Positions 1 through 10,625 are shown, counted from the first letter of the stretch. The stretch is DNA of 64,000 nucleotides from Dermacentor variabilis (GCF_050947875.1 NC_134573.1:64209815-64273814); one strand, 5' to 3'. The notes: generated from the letters alone by a model not told the origin. Program-made: numbers and translations.

Positions 1-760
1 GTGAGGATGTTTAGATAAGACTTGTTGTTTTATTGTGTAATTTCCTAGGTAAAATTGACGTTAGCCAACGCATGTGCAGCGTTAGTACGAATAGCTATAA
101 CATGCAGGAAGATTCATTATACATGTGTTGTTTCAAGCGGTGGGAGCACCGGCGCGGAAGACCACTGCTACCCAGCCCTATACCGAAGCCGCAACGTGAC
201 GCGAAGGCAGCGATTGAAGAGAGCTGTCCTCCCAGGTCGCTTATTAACGGTAGCATCTACACACCGCCCCCACGCTCTCGCGCGACAACGCGTGCGTCTC
301 AAAGGGCTTTAGAGTTGTCGGTTGGCGACGAATGCACCCCGCCACTTCGAGCTTGCGCACAAGTAGGTGCTCTTTGCATCGGCGGGTTCCAATTGGCTGT
401 GAAATTTCAATTCCAACCGCGAGCATTTCCAGCCACCGCCAACAAAGAAAATTGGTGGGGAAAAAAAGATAACGAAAGATATTCCTTGAGGCCACGTGGC
501 AGATGAGATATGAGCTCCCAGCCTACATGGCTCTGCGGTGGCTTTCATCTTTGACGCTAGCACGACGACGGAACGATGGGTGGTGGCTGGCTGGAAAATG
601 GTGCTGGACAAAGCAACTCCGGAACCTCGCGGAGATAGTCTTGTTTAAATACCTTTTGTAGCGTGTAATTTCTAAAACAAAAAAACATTATACCGCTTGT
701 GACTTATATCGTACACAAGATCACATATCCTGCGTTGCCATTTAATTTTTTCTTAACACT
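1..760. other. Unassigned left edge
   Basis: No gene or known repeat family was recognised. Several overlapping open frames of 80-157 codons occur on both strands, but they are arginine/proline rich or lack splice signals and look like chance frames. On the minus strand this would be the 3' flank of gene copy A; an ATTAAA-type polyadenylation hexamer on the minus strand lies near 740. Confidence 0.4.
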
Positions 761-800
761 CTTCACTCGCTGCTTTCTTGTAGAGAACGCCATGCCACGC

Positions 801-824
801 TCATACGCGTATGCTGTTCGTTAC
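801..824 (-). CDS. Gene copy A, terminal coding exon
   Basis: Proposed last coding exon of the minus-strand gene copy A. After a minus-strand TAG acceptor it encodes VTNSIRV followed by a TGA stop. Copy B has an equally long exon at 40308-40331 encoding ITNDMCV and a TAA stop. The preceding exon (1326-1373) ends in phase 0, and this one reads openly in phase 0 in both copies. Seven codons alone are weak evidence; the support comes from equal length, conserved first residues and a stop at the same place in both paralogues. The full protein family is not recognised. Confidence 0.45.
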   Translation of the reverse strand, partial: VTNSIRV

Positions 825-860
825 CTACAGTTACAGGAGGTGCAGTGTAGAAGAAATAGA

Positions 861-1020
861 AACGTCGGTCACTGTGCTAGCCGGATTTACAAGCATATTT
901 CGACAGGGAGTCTAAAGAACAAAAGATCGTGTGAGAAATGGGAAAAATTATATCGGCAGAAATCAACCGAATCCGAGCCGCCGTCGCTCCCATTGCTTTC
1001 TTTTAAAAGGACGCTATAAC
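861..1020. repeat. Direct repeat, unit 1
   Basis: This 160-bp block recurs at 1567-1740 in the same orientation with roughly 85-90% identity by eye, both ending in the same ggacgctataac. The two units flank the 48-bp exon at 1326-1373, suggesting a local duplication inside an intron of gene copy A. A weaker relative of the start of the unit appears in copy B near 40850. Confidence 0.7.
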
Positions 1021-1325
1021 TGCGCGCCACACTGAAGATTATTCTTGAACTTGTTCTTATTCTTGTTCTTGTTTATGAACCCCAAAGAGTGAAAATGTTG
1101 CTTTCAGTGCAGCGAGCAGGGCATATCCTGCTGCGGACTACTTCACTGTATTGCTCATTCCAGACAGCCCAACTAAATCATGGTAGAAGGGAACCATCGG
1201 CAACCGGTCTTAACAGGTGTTTCTGTTCTTATGTATAAGTATTTTCGTAGTGGTCTTGTCACGCCCATCTGACAAGTGTGTGTGAGAGAGTGCGCGCGTG
1301 CGTTAGTCTCGAAGCATCTACTTAC

Positions 1326-1373
1326 GCGATAAGTATCTTCATCGGTACCCGGGTCGAGCTTTTCAATGCGTTC
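1326..1373 (-). CDS. Gene copy A, penultimate exon
   Basis: A 48-bp exon on the minus strand with a pyrimidine-rich CAG acceptor and a consensus GTAAGT donor. It encodes ERIEKLDPGTDEDTYR, a short acidic segment with no membrane character, probably a cytosolic C-terminal tail. Copy B has the same exon at 40618-40665 (ERIEKLDADIDEDSYR) with the same length and signals. It begins and ends in phase 0, compatible with the terminal exon at 801-824. Conservation is clearly better inside the exon than in the surrounding introns, which supports coding function. Confidence 0.6.
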
Positions 1374-1566
1374 CTGAAAAGGCCACAAGAAGTGAGCATG
1401 TATAAACGCCGAAGCATTCGTATGTTTATCGTGCTTGACAGACGAATGAATTGCGCGCATCCAGGTTGAAATGCCCGGATGCGCAACGGTTCTACGCTGC
1501 GTATCGCGGCCTTCATACGACGCCTTGCGCTGCCAAATTAAAAATGCCTTCGATGCCACAAAAACT

Positions 1567-1740
1567 AACGTCGGTCACTGTGTTAGCCAGATCTACAAGC
1601 ATATTTCGACAGGGAGGCTAAAGAACGAAGATCGTGTGGGGAATGGGACGATCGCCTCGTCAAAAAATTAAATCGGTAGAAATCAACCGAAGCCGAGGCG
1701 CCGTCACTCCCATTGCTTTCTTTTAAAAGGACGCTATAAC
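1567..1740. repeat. Direct repeat, unit 2
   Basis: Second copy of the block at 861-1020, with a small insertion in its middle. It lies upstream (minus strand) of the exon at 1326-1373. Confidence 0.7.
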
Positions 1741-2800
1741 TCAGTAAAGCATAATTTGACTACTACGTCCAACGACTGCGTTAGTTTATCGAAAGGTATG
1801 TTAACTATTTATTCTGGTTATTAGCATAAACTATATCACTCTAGATTTGTCACCGTCGCTTTGATTTTTGTCGGTATGTGTATTGGGTAGTTGTCTGAAC
1901 ATATTTAGTACACGTTTCTTGGTAGCATCCATCTCACACTGTCGATGAACTTGTGGATTACGCCAGGGAGAATTCTGCACTAGTAAGAAGACATCATGGG
2001 GCATTTTCGCTATTGGAAGGATAGAAACCGTGTGCTGCGAACTTTAATATCGAGTTCTGCGTCGTTCTCCGGAGAAAATTCTCAACAACGGTGGCATTAT
2101 TACGAAGGTTATTATACATCTATTAGCCCTCCCTTACCTTTATGACGTATCACATCTGTGCCCCTGGTTGCAATTCATTTTCTCCTGGAGCCACTCATAA
2201 ACGATAAAGCTTTTGAGCATGAAATGCTTTTAGCTCCTGTTGTCGGCAACCTTCAAGAGGCTCTTTCAAGTGACTGCTTTGCCGGTTGCCATTTCATGAT
2301 TACATCTACTCTCAATTATGAGAGAGCTAGCAGTTATTCTTTTGCTAATAATAATTGCACGGGCAGCTACTAGTTGGCGAGAAAAGGTTTATGCTGAAAT
2401 CTGCGCTTCCGTAAGGTGATGTGAATACGCATCTAAAACACCGATCCAAAAAGTGCGATTCCCAAAAAGTGCTTAGGCTATAGTATTGTTTGCAAGTGTA
2501 TCCTAGCTAATCTTAATGCTGGCCAATGGCAAAGCGCACTTACGAATAAAACGCTTTGTGAATTCAGCATCAGAATCGAAGACATTCAAAACAAATGCGG
2601 CGTTTCTTCTTAGGTGACTTAACCGAAAAATGTGCGAATAGCACGAACATTTAGTTGCTCTCTTAGCCGGCCCAGCACTTTTCGCTGCGTTTTCACACAG
2701 GTGGTGGCGATCGATGCAAATACATTCTGTCACTAGTAGCACGCCGGCCTGTCGACTTCGTGGATGGATTGATGGATGGATGCCAAGCTCTTGCTATTAT
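1741..2800. other. AT-rich unassigned stretch
   Basis: No coding exon, RNA gene or recognised element was found here. Open frames are short and without matching paralogous sequence in copy B. It is probably intron of gene copy A. Confidence 0.4.
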
Positions 2801-3289
2801 ACTGCCTAATCTAGGTTAAAAAAGGAAAGGAACACTAAGGACGTCCCTGGGAACTTTTGGCGACGCCATCTAGTGCCGTTGCCGCGAAGCCTGCGCGTGA
2901 AATTCGGAATGCATGGCGCGCCGATTCGCGCGAACGCTGAGAAGCGCGTCATGCTGCAACCAGGCTCTTCACTCGCGCTTCTTTCTGGACGCGATAAGTC
3001 ATCTATTGACACTGCTGAGAAGTGGCTCTGCTAGTGGCTCTGTTGAGACGCTCCGTGACAAGAATCGTGGCCCGCCGGTGACCGCGAACACCGAGAACTG
3101 TTCGCTCGGTTGCCGCACACTCAGTGGCGCCCACTCAGTGACCCGACGGCGAGGGGTTCGTTGAGGAGTGACACATACCGAGCGCATTTGTTGCGCTGCC
3201 TGCGAATGCGTTGGGTTCCTGTCCTTGATGAACCCTTGTGAGGGTTCAAGTCTGCTCAGCGTCATATCGACTTAAGGGACCTTTTTTTC

Positions 3290-3490
3290 TTGGTCGTTGT
3301 GGAGCGGCGCATATCCCAGCGGAACAGTTGCGCAAGTTGTCATCAAACACGTTCATTGAAGAGCGGCACACACTTATTGTCACATACCCATAGTCACCTA
3401 AGTTGGCATCAAAGTGGTTCACTTTAAAACAGCACAGACCGACTGGCACATATCCAGTACTGCTAGGCGGCATCACAGAGTTTGGTATAA
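3290..3490. repeat. Short degenerate tandem repeat (~68 bp)
   Basis: Units around 3337-3404 and 3405-3471 align, sharing a catcaaa..gttca core and a cacata(c/t)cca core; further cacata-type cores occur near 3172 and 3309. The flanks (2810-3700) are GC-richer than the neighbourhood and look like an interspersed repeat of unknown class. Confidence 0.45.
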
Positions 3491-3834
3491 CAGCAGTGCT
3501 TATCAAGCCCCGAGTCCCATGTCGACGTGATGAAGGTTCGTCTAAGAGTGGCGGGCATGCACAAATTCAGTGATCCAACTTGGTCCGATGGCTCCTTTCG
3601 AACCCGGTTACCTCAGCTGAGTCAGCTCAGCTGCCCGATGCGCTACCCATGCCACCAATGACTAGCCGGTGGCCCAGGCAAGCGGGAAGACGTTTAAATA
3701 CATATAAACACAGAAACATGTATGGATAGATACATAGATTGTCCCCGGAAAGTGTTTGGAGTACCCAAAGAATGCGAACGCATTAAAAAACCGCAACATA
3801 TACAGGGAAGTCCGCAGCAATGGGTTTCTCTAAC

Positions 3835-3922
3835 TTGCTGACACTCCAGCGATAAGTGCTGGCTGGAGTAGTGTGAATGCGTCGCGCAGAGGTGTAGAAA
3901 ATTTCCGCCAACGACAAGTGGC
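3835..3922 (-). CDS. Gene copy A, membrane-segment exon
   Basis: Minus-strand exon with a CAG acceptor at its start. In phase 0, continuing from the exon at 4096-4200, it encodes a basic stretch (ATCRWRKFSTPLRDAF) then a hydrophobic one (TLLQPALIAGVSA). The best GT after it (gttaga) leaves phase 1, which does not match the phase-0 start of the next exon; an unseen exon or a weaker upstream GT could explain this. Copy B retains the same frame near 42067-42155 but lacks the AG at the matching acceptor. A second frame is also conserved, so frame choice rests on phase and hydrophobicity. Boundaries are tentative. Confidence 0.4.
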
Positions 3923-4095
3923 CTGTGCAGGACGATTTCACCCTTGCCGAAGTGAACGATTGACACGTACGCTGTATTCACGCATTGTTTCTAATAGTCA
4001 ACCGCACTGTACATCATATCTTTTTAAAATCAATCTTCGTGTTCTAGGTACATAGGTAAAGTGCCACACCAGGTGGGTTGGCTGAAGCGACTTAC

Positions 4096-4200
4096 GTATT
4101 TCGACGCGAACACGGATGCAGCTATGTGTCCCACGTAGCAGAACAGGGTCGAAAGTATGTTCCACATAAGGAAGCCCCTCATTGTTTCAAGCGTGTCCGC
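4096..4200 (-). CDS. Gene copy A, hydrophobic exon (35 codons)
   Basis: A 105-bp minus-strand exon with a GCGCAG acceptor and GTAAGT donor, phase 0 at both ends. It encodes a 35-residue piece beginning ADTLET with a membrane-like core (GFLMWNILSTLFCYVGHIAA) and ending ASKY. Copy B has an exactly equal exon at 42329-42433 with the same signals, beginning ADVLKT and ending SSKY; STLFCYVGHIAAS is identical. Other frames carry a stop in copy A. This is one of the best-supported exons of the gene. Confidence 0.65.
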
Positions 4201-4317
4201 CTGCGCAGATGGGACGATAAGATTACGTCGGCGTCATTGGCACCATTTCTTCATATTGAAGTGCCTAATAGAAGCAATAGAAGCGGGTAGTGTGCGAATC
4301 ATGTGAACTTTTATTCG

Positions 4318-4475
4318 GGATAAAAAAAAATAAATTATAGGGTTTTACGTGCCAAAGCCGCTTTCTGATTATGAGGCACTCTGTAGTGGAGGACTCCGGA
4401 AATTTCGACCATCTGAGGTTCTTTAACGTGCACCTGAATCTAAGTACACGGGTGTTTTCGCATTTCGCCCCCATA
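4318..4475 (-). mobile_element. Ruka-type SINE, 3' part
   Basis: The reverse complement of this block matches the tRNA-unrelated part of the complete SINE at 18379-18621: conserved body followed by an A-rich tail. The tRNA-like head with A and B boxes is missing, so this is a 5'-truncated copy. Ruka-type SINEs are an established tRNA-derived family of ticks. Confidence 0.8.
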
Positions 4476-4479
4476 TGCA

Positions 4480-5160
4480 GGATAACAGGAGCTCAGCGGT
4501 GGATTTTTCATTACAAAATGTATTTATAGTGCTATTAAAGTGCTATTTATTGTCACGGCCTTGAACTGCAACTAGAGACAGGAGTTTCGGGTACACCTCC
4601 CAGCAGACAATCTATATCTGCGTCGTTTGAGGCGCACACTTAAAGTGGTACCGATGTATTTTCAACTATTCATTTCATTGCGCTAAATGAAGGTTGTAGG
4701 AGTATAAATCCTAGATAATATAGTACCAAACCTAGGAGCACCAAAATAATGTGATATAAACGCTTTTCTGCAGCAAATTTCAGTATAGTTTTCCTGAAAA
4801 ATACCGCTTCATTACGTTACGACACAGTTGGGATTACGTAGAAGCAGGACATTGTGACGTTTTGACCTTCGTTTGGTAGCCTCATATGACGAAAAACTAC
4901 TTTTGGAAGCCTGTTGGTTCATACTCAATTCGGTAGCGTACTGCGTGAATTCGATTAACTTTTCTTTCTATTCTGTAGAAATGGTTACTCCCCTTACTCA
5001 ATGTCCTTCAATGAACTTGCAACATGTAAGATATACTAACTAACTAAGTGACAAAATAAATAAATAAATAAAATATCACCGCCTAAGCACACCGTACAGA
5101 TGGTTTACCAGTGCAGCTTGAACACGCGGCCCCCGTGTTTATCAATGGGTTAATTACGAT
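4480..5160. other. Unassigned intronic stretch
   Basis: No exon or recognised element; AT-rich with a short (aaat)n run near 5055-5070. Confidence 0.4.
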
Positions 5161-5166
5161 GGTTCA

Positions 5167-5424
5167 TTAAATGACGGCTTGGCAGGCTGCCGGATCCTCG
5201 GTACGCAGTTGCTGCTTGCGCTGCGCTGCACGAGCCTGTTCTTGTGCCCAGGCTGCACCATCGGCACGGTGTAGACGAGCTAGTTCCCGGTTCTGCTCGC
5301 GGCGTTGCTGATCGAAAGCTGCCTGCTCCTCAGCAGTACGTATGACGCGCGAACCACCTATTTCGGAGCCGCAGGGAAACTGCTGCTGCGCGGGCTCGGC
5401 TGCGATGGAGAGCAACGATGTCAC
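5167..5424 (-). CDS. Charged, Arg/Gln/Ala-rich ORF, probably repeat-derived
   Basis: An 85-codon minus-strand frame, locally GC-rich, rich in Arg, Gln, Glu and Ala, with an EEQAAFDQQRREQNRELARL stretch followed by a related RKQQLRTEDPAA motif. The heptad-like pattern suggests a helix or coiled coil. I recall similar RAxRKQQLRxEDP repeats as common in tick repetitive proteins, but the family is not named here. It has no counterpart in gene copy B, and the frame is closed on both sides, so it is most likely a fragment of a transposon-borne gene rather than a host gene. Confidence 0.4.
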   Translation of the reverse strand: MTSLLSIAAEPAQQQFPCGSEIGGSRVIRTAEEQAAFDQQRREQNRELARLHRADGAAWAQEQARAAQRKQQLRTEDPAACQAVI

Positions 5425-5429
5425 TATTG

Positions 5430-6050
5430 GCGCAGCAAATCGCGCATCTGTTTATCTTTTCTTTCTTTCTCGCACGCGCATAGAGTTGCTCCGGAGGACA
5501 CTTCAGCGTACAGGCACCGGACGGACAAATCGGCTAGCTACATACAGCTTCGCTGTAATAAGATGTGCTCCGCAAGTCATGCGAAAAAAACGAGACATGA
5601 GAGCAATGTCTTTCCTTGCGCGTCTTCTGTTCGGTGTATATTTCGCGCAGTACGCTGCCGAATTTTTGTGGCGCTACTCCTTGTGAGGGCCGATGTAGCA
5701 GCATAGTGGCCAGCCGACCAAACCGGTGCTAGTGTGGAAACGTCGCAGTGTCCTGCATTCACGTGAGTACATACGGTATCGTGACGTCGCGAGAGAGTGT
5801 TCTATTGGGAACCTAAACGAAAATCGGCTGCAGAAAATCTGTTATATCAACGTGGTCACGGCATTCTTATGCTTGTCACTGTTTTTTTCTGATGTTTAGA
5901 GGTCTATAACATTCATTGAACACAAAAATGAATACTCGGAAATATTTCACTAACAGTTTAAACTATTTGGCGTCGGAAGACTAGCCATGAGGAATCTGCA
6001 CCCCAATATAATTTGTTCTTTCCAAGTGCGCTTGAGGGTGGGAATCTTTC
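5430..6050. other. Unassigned stretch
   Basis: Overlapping plus-strand frames of 114-133 codons exist (5305-5706), but their composition is unremarkable, they overlap the Arg-rich ORF antisense, and they have no copy B match. Nothing else was recognised. Confidence 0.35.
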
Positions 6051-6054
6051 TTTC

Positions 6055-6111
6055 CTTGTCGTACCACTGAGCTCTGAATGAAGCTTCTACCGCCAGTCAG
6101 CTTAAGATGTG
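6055..6111 (-). pseudogene. Gene copy A, exon with lost donor
   Basis: A 57-bp minus-strand block matching the copy B exon at 42796-42852. In phase 1 it is open in both copies and shares LKLT near the start and RQ at the end. The acceptor (TTTTCAG) is intact, but where copy B has the donor GTAAGA, copy A reads GAAAGA, so the invariant T is lost. In copy A the exon is therefore either skipped, extended to another GT, or the copy is decaying. Confidence 0.45.
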
Positions 6112-6474
6112 CTGAAAACGAGTACCAGCCGGTCTCCTTAGAAGAGAAACCGAGGATAGGCTGAAAGCCATGACAGAACGTCAGAAAGAAAAAGCGATAT
6201 AACACAGCACCCGTAAAACCTTTGCTTCATGATAAGCTTATCACGCGCTTGCATGTACTTACGGTGGGTATCACTTTGCTCTCAGGTATGTCCTGCGTAC
6301 AGCGATGGAAGAGAAATAATATACACATACATATGCATTTGATCAAGACGACTGCATGAGATATACTGCGTTGTCTAAAATTGTATATATACAGCAGGAT
6401 GCTTGGGGCAATTACAGCAATTGCAAAATAAAAATAAAGAACACAGTCTTAAGAAATTACTTCATAGCGTTGTA

Positions 6475-7100
6475 CAGTGTATTCCACTTAAATTGAGGAC
6501 TACTTTAAAAATATGCAAAGCTACGTAGCTCGACAAAACCAAGGTAATTTGTTTCTCGTCTCTTGGAGATAGTCGGATTATTTTTTACGTTCCACCTAAT
6601 TAGATTTTTAGTCTGAATTAACCAACTTCTCAATTGTTATAGTCAGACGAAAAGTGTCATTAAGAAAATTCTAGAGAAGCATGAGAAGCTCCCATACAGC
6701 TTTCTGTTGTTCAATACGTGCTGCAAAAGGGTTTTTCCCAGCGTGAAAGAAGCCGGTCAATACACGCAAAGTGTCTCGTGCGGCCACTCGCGCTGAAACT
6801 TTGCGCGTATTCACTGGCTTCTTTTACGCTCGGAAAAACACTTTTATGTAGCACGTATGAAGCAACAGAAAGTTGTATCGGGTTTTTTTTTATGTTGCTC
6901 TACAATTTTATCTGAGACTTTTATTCTACTCTCAGTAATTCAGAAGTTCAATCAATAATAAAACTAAGTATGTAATTAGGTGGAATGCGAAAATAATCTT
7001 AGTACCTTCATGCGACGGCAAACAACACTACTTGAGTCGGACCAACTGCGCTGTATTTGCATATTTATAAAGTTTGGCTCAAGTTACATGAAACACCCTG
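6475..7100. mobile_element. Palindromic MITE with TA target duplication
   Basis: About 626 bp, an imperfect palindrome along nearly its whole length: the left arm around 6650-6790 and the right arm around 6790-6900 are reverse complements. The ends read CAGTGTATTCCAC and, inverted, CAGGGTGTTTCAT, and both are flanked by TA (6473-6474, 7101-7102). TA duplication is typical of Tc1/mariner-type DNA transposons; no transposase is present, so it is a non-autonomous foldback element. A half-copy of the same family is at 49550-49868. Confidence 0.65.
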
Positions 7101-7104
7101 TACA

Positions 7105-7540
7105 CGGGTGAGCTTTAAATACCAGCGAGTATTATGTGGGCAACGTCAGAAAATTGTGAGGTTAATTTCTGGCAACCGAAATTCGCAATGCAACTGCTCG
7201 AAAAAAATAGCCGGGGCTGAATTATTTGGCAGAGATTCAATAGCTTGCTCAATTCCTTCCTGCGTAATAACAATGTCAATCATGACCGCGTTAAAAGTAG
7301 CAGCATTAACACCTGGGGGAATCGATGTTTCGCTAGTAAACACGGAGCTAAAAAAATTTGGCGAAGGCTTAGCTTAGTTAAGCCTGGAAGATTGCGAAAG
7401 CAAAACCCTTGGCTGCGCCTTGGTTCGGCTGATGGTGTGGACATGGTTGCCCTTTGTTAAACTAATGGCTATACATCATTCGACATAGCGCAAGGCAGCG
7501 CGCCGACCACTTCGAGGAGCCGAGCTGTAGCCCCATTTAT
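7105..7540. other. Unassigned stretch
   Basis: Short overlapping frames on both strands (7057-7460) but no motif, splice-bounded exon or copy B match was recognised. Confidence 0.35.
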
Positions 7541-7544
7541 CCTC

Positions 7545-8430
7545 CTAGCATGACGTCACAACAGCGAGCGCCCTCTCTAGGTAGCGCCGCAGCAGCGGCG
7601 CGTAAGGCTTCGCCTCCACCATGGAGGAAGGAAACTGAGGAGAGGCCCTACCCCCTCCGTGCGCTAGGGCAAAAGTGTGGAGGAAGTGACGTAGTACGTT
7701 AGCCTCTTTTTTACTGATTTTTTTATTTCTTTGCCGTATCGGCCACGCCTTTTGGGCCACAATGGCGGCTTTGTTTTGGTTCTGTGCGCTCACACGTGTT
7801 GCTCCGTAGGTTTCGTACCGTGGCATAGGCGCCGTGCGGGCACGTGTGCGTTGGTCTCCGCGTTTCGTTGCGCTGCGTTATCTGGACCGTGCTCTACCGG
7901 ATGTTGCTGTGGCTAGGTGGGACAGGAGGAACTAAAGTTCGTGAAATGAACGCGCATGCAACGCTCTACGCAATGTACCGCGCCACGCAATGGCAACGGA
8001 CGAAGGAATATCCCCGGGAAATATTGCCCTCTTTGGCGGAATCATGCTAACGTGCTAACAATTGTTTAGTATTGCTGAGGAGCGCGCGGGTCCCAGCAGC
8101 ACGGTTGCGCGCAGTGCGGCGTGGTTTCGCGAGAAATGTAAACAAGAGAGGAGAGCTGGCCCGATAGGCGGAGCAACGCCATGAGCAACGCCAACTTCCG
8201 GCTTCACTTTAGCTTCACAAAGACTGACGTCAGGGTCTCTCCTGACTTTCCTTCCTCCGTGGCCTCCACCATCGATGCCGCGAGCTGGGGCCCCGTCTCT
8301 TGGTCTGGCATGACGCCACACGGTCACGTGACGCGCAGCTGTGTAAGGAGGCGCCACGACCACCGATGGGCCGAAAGTGCGAGCAGTATTGCTTTCGCAA
8401 TAAAAATAAGTTCTATTCGGTGGCAACCTC
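7545..8430. other. GC-rich block, probably a repeat of unknown class
   Basis: Base composition changes sharply to GC-rich, CpG-containing DNA inside AT-rich surroundings. Several frames of 60-123 codons are open on both strands, as expected from low stop frequency in GC-rich DNA. No protein motif was recognised. It has no equivalent at the matching place in copy B, so it is likely a private insertion. Terminal repeats could not be defined with confidence. Confidence 0.35.
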
Positions 8431-8469
8431 AGATGTCTGAAGATATTCGCCGTCTTTTCCTATCCTTAT

Positions 8470-8825
8470 GAGACAAGATGAAGAGGGCCTTAGGATTTAT
8501 TACTCTCCGAAACCTTTGAGTATTCATTCTTAGTAAGGTTGATAGATCATGATTAAAGAATTTATCTTTCTTGGCTCTCTCAGCTTCTATTTGACATAGT
8601 TTTGAATGAGCGCGGTAGTTATTCCAATCACCCTCAGATGCTGATTGTTCTGCCTTAGTTTAAAGACGCTTCTTGTTGCCAATGCATCGTTTAACGCTGG
8701 AAGTGAACCACATACTCTGTGTTGTCATCGTGATAGTGATTTTTGGAATGTGTCTTTGATTTAGTTCGGTCAGTTTAGCGCTTAGTAGACTCCAGTTGTC
8801 AACAGTGATTCCATGAGCTGGACAC
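8470..8825 (-). pseudogene. LINE fragment, linker between endonuclease and RT
   Basis: The minus strand encodes, across frameshifts and stops, the region typical of Jockey/CR1/L2-like LINEs between endonuclease and reverse transcriptase: IPKITITMTTQSMWFTS, then an RCIGNKKRL motif, a WNNYRAHS-like segment and FFNHDLSTLLR in another frame. The domain order agrees with a LINE on the minus strand whose RT part is absent. It abuts the RTE tail at 8826. Confidence 0.6.
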
Positions 8826-9056
8826 ACAACGTCATCGTCATCATCAGCCTGTTTTATGCCCACTGCAGGACGAAAGCCTCTACCTGCGATCTCCAATTAT
8901 CCCTGTCCTGTGCGAACTGATTCCAACTAGCGCCCGCGACCTTCCTAATTTCATCGCTCCACCTAGTCTTCTGCGTTCCTCGACTGCGTTTCCATTCTCT
9001 TAGTACCCATTCTGTAACCCTAATTATCCAACGGTTATCTAACCGGCGCATTACAT
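8826..9056 (-). mobile_element. RTE-type LINE, 5'-truncated 3' end
   Basis: Minus-strand frame encoding RLDNRW, RVTEWV, KRSRG, RWSDEIRKVAGASW, AQDRDNWRS and EAFVLQWA-stop, the C-terminal signature also seen in the RTE copy at 59183-59802. It ends in a short (TGA)n-type tail (cgtcatcatca on the plus strand), as RTE elements do. Only about 65 codons of the C-terminus remain. Confidence 0.75.
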
Positions 9057-9600
9057 GATAAGAGAGAAAGAGTGATGGTGATATGTTATGACATCGTAAA
9101 AAGCAATTTACATTTCAGATGTAGCGGACGTTGAATCAGTCATCGTTACTGTCGGAGGCCGCCTGTCAACAGTTGGTTGCATATCGTCTTCGTTGCTGTG
9201 TACGACATTCGAGGTACCGGATTTCTTAATTCGCCTTGCGTACTGCTACTACGTATACTACTGTACTACGCTACTACACTACTTTAGCCTAACATTGCAT
9301 TGCAATGAATAACATTGCACTCGTCCTACGCATGCAGTAGGACTATAGAGCACTTCAAATTTAGAACTACACGAAAAGAGAGAAATAGTTGAGCAATATT
9401 ATGTAACCTTAGATAATATTAGATTCCACTGACGTCGTGGCGTGGCCATTAAAGTGTCTTTAAACATTCTGTAAAACTTATCCAAACGTGATGTCATCAC
9501 TGATATCGAATGTTGATCCGTTTGTAATTAAGTAGCTAAGCAAAAATTTTCGCGAATTGTAGACGCAACACTGCCTGTCTTACATGCTTGTAATTATTCT
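9057..9600. other. Unassigned stretch
   Basis: AT-rich; includes a short run of tactact-like repeats near 9240-9290. No coding or element signal recognised. Confidence 0.35.
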
Positions 9601-10625
9601 CCCACGTTTCCGCCAACTATTAATATAGATGGTGCGAGAAGTATCATTCAATCACCTAAACCCTCAGCCCTCCAGGTTGAAACCTAAGTATTAAATTCTT
9701 AAAAAGTACAGCTTCCCATTCTTCTCTCTACTATGATACTTAAACAGTCACTTCATGCACTTTCATTACCATCTGACTGGAAGAACGGAAACGTGATTCA
9801 ACATCATCAATCGTGTCACAAACATTATCTTGATTACCGGCCAATATCACTTGCGAGCATGCCATTCGCACCTCGCTAACTTATAACCCCGAGCATCAAA
9901 CGAGTGACTTCCCCCTACCGCATCAGTTGCAACTATATTTAGAACGCCCTGCATTCTTTAACGCCTTAACTAACATTTTATTGTCACGTGGTAGCGACAG
10001 ATAAGAACGACCGTGTCAAAACTGTGAGTTACAAATTTAACTATCTTTTGGGCGAACCTGTGCCCACAAGACAGGTTACACTCAAAGCACAAGGACAGCG
10101 GCGAGCACGGTCGGCGATCGTCTAAATGCGATCTGCAGGGGCAAACTCGTCGGCTTTTATTCATGAATCATCGAAGGTTCCAGAATAATTGTTGGTGCCC
10201 GCGTGTATTCCAGAAAGTACGACACAGTTCGCGTCGCGCATACAGTCAAATTACAGATAGCTTTGGTAACAACAACCAACGAATAGAACTGCCGATAATA
10301 TTGGAGAAGCGACCGATACACGCAAGCTCCGTCTAGCAATAATGTCTAACATTTTTTAGCCGCTGAAAAGCAGCGACTGAAGAAATAAATTAAGCGTGTC
10401 AACATAGCATGGAAATAATCGTTGTTCTATATTTATTGTTGTACTTGTGGACTACCGTTCACTGATGAACATTTGTGTTTTAGGTGCATTTGCGAACTTC
10501 ACTGTACTATTAAATATATTTTTCTCTCGCATCTAATATTATGTAAGCAGGAACTACAAAATGTCTTTAGCAGTTATTTAGCATTAACACTCCCCTCTGT
10601 TATGTCATTTGATCCCAAGCATGAC
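9600..10625 (+). pseudogene. LINE 3' remnant shared with copy B, split by an LTR
   Basis: Plus strand 9700-9960 shows degenerate RT-like words (LHALSLPSDWKNGNV then DYRPISLAS), followed by the CR1-like C-terminal words also present at 50430-50620. The 3' part resumes after an inserted LTR, at 10405-10620, which aligns with 50625-50790. Copy B therefore carries the same LINE tail uninterrupted. Numerous stops and indels make it an old, inactive fragment. Confidence 0.55.
9982..10404. mobile_element. Solo LTR
   Basis: A block of about 424 bp beginning TGTCACG and ending GTGTCAACA, related to the terminal repeats at 23908-24360 and 25500-25830: shared words include cgtcggcttttat, aaggttcca and ttagccg(c/g)tgaaa. 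It interrupts a LINE tail that is continuous in copy B (50430-50790), giving the empty site. No internal retrotransposon sequence is present. Confidence 0.6.

Noticed and set aside
8055..8426. 123-codon minus-strand frame in the GC-rich block
   Set aside because: Low stop frequency explains it; no motif, splice signals or paralogue.
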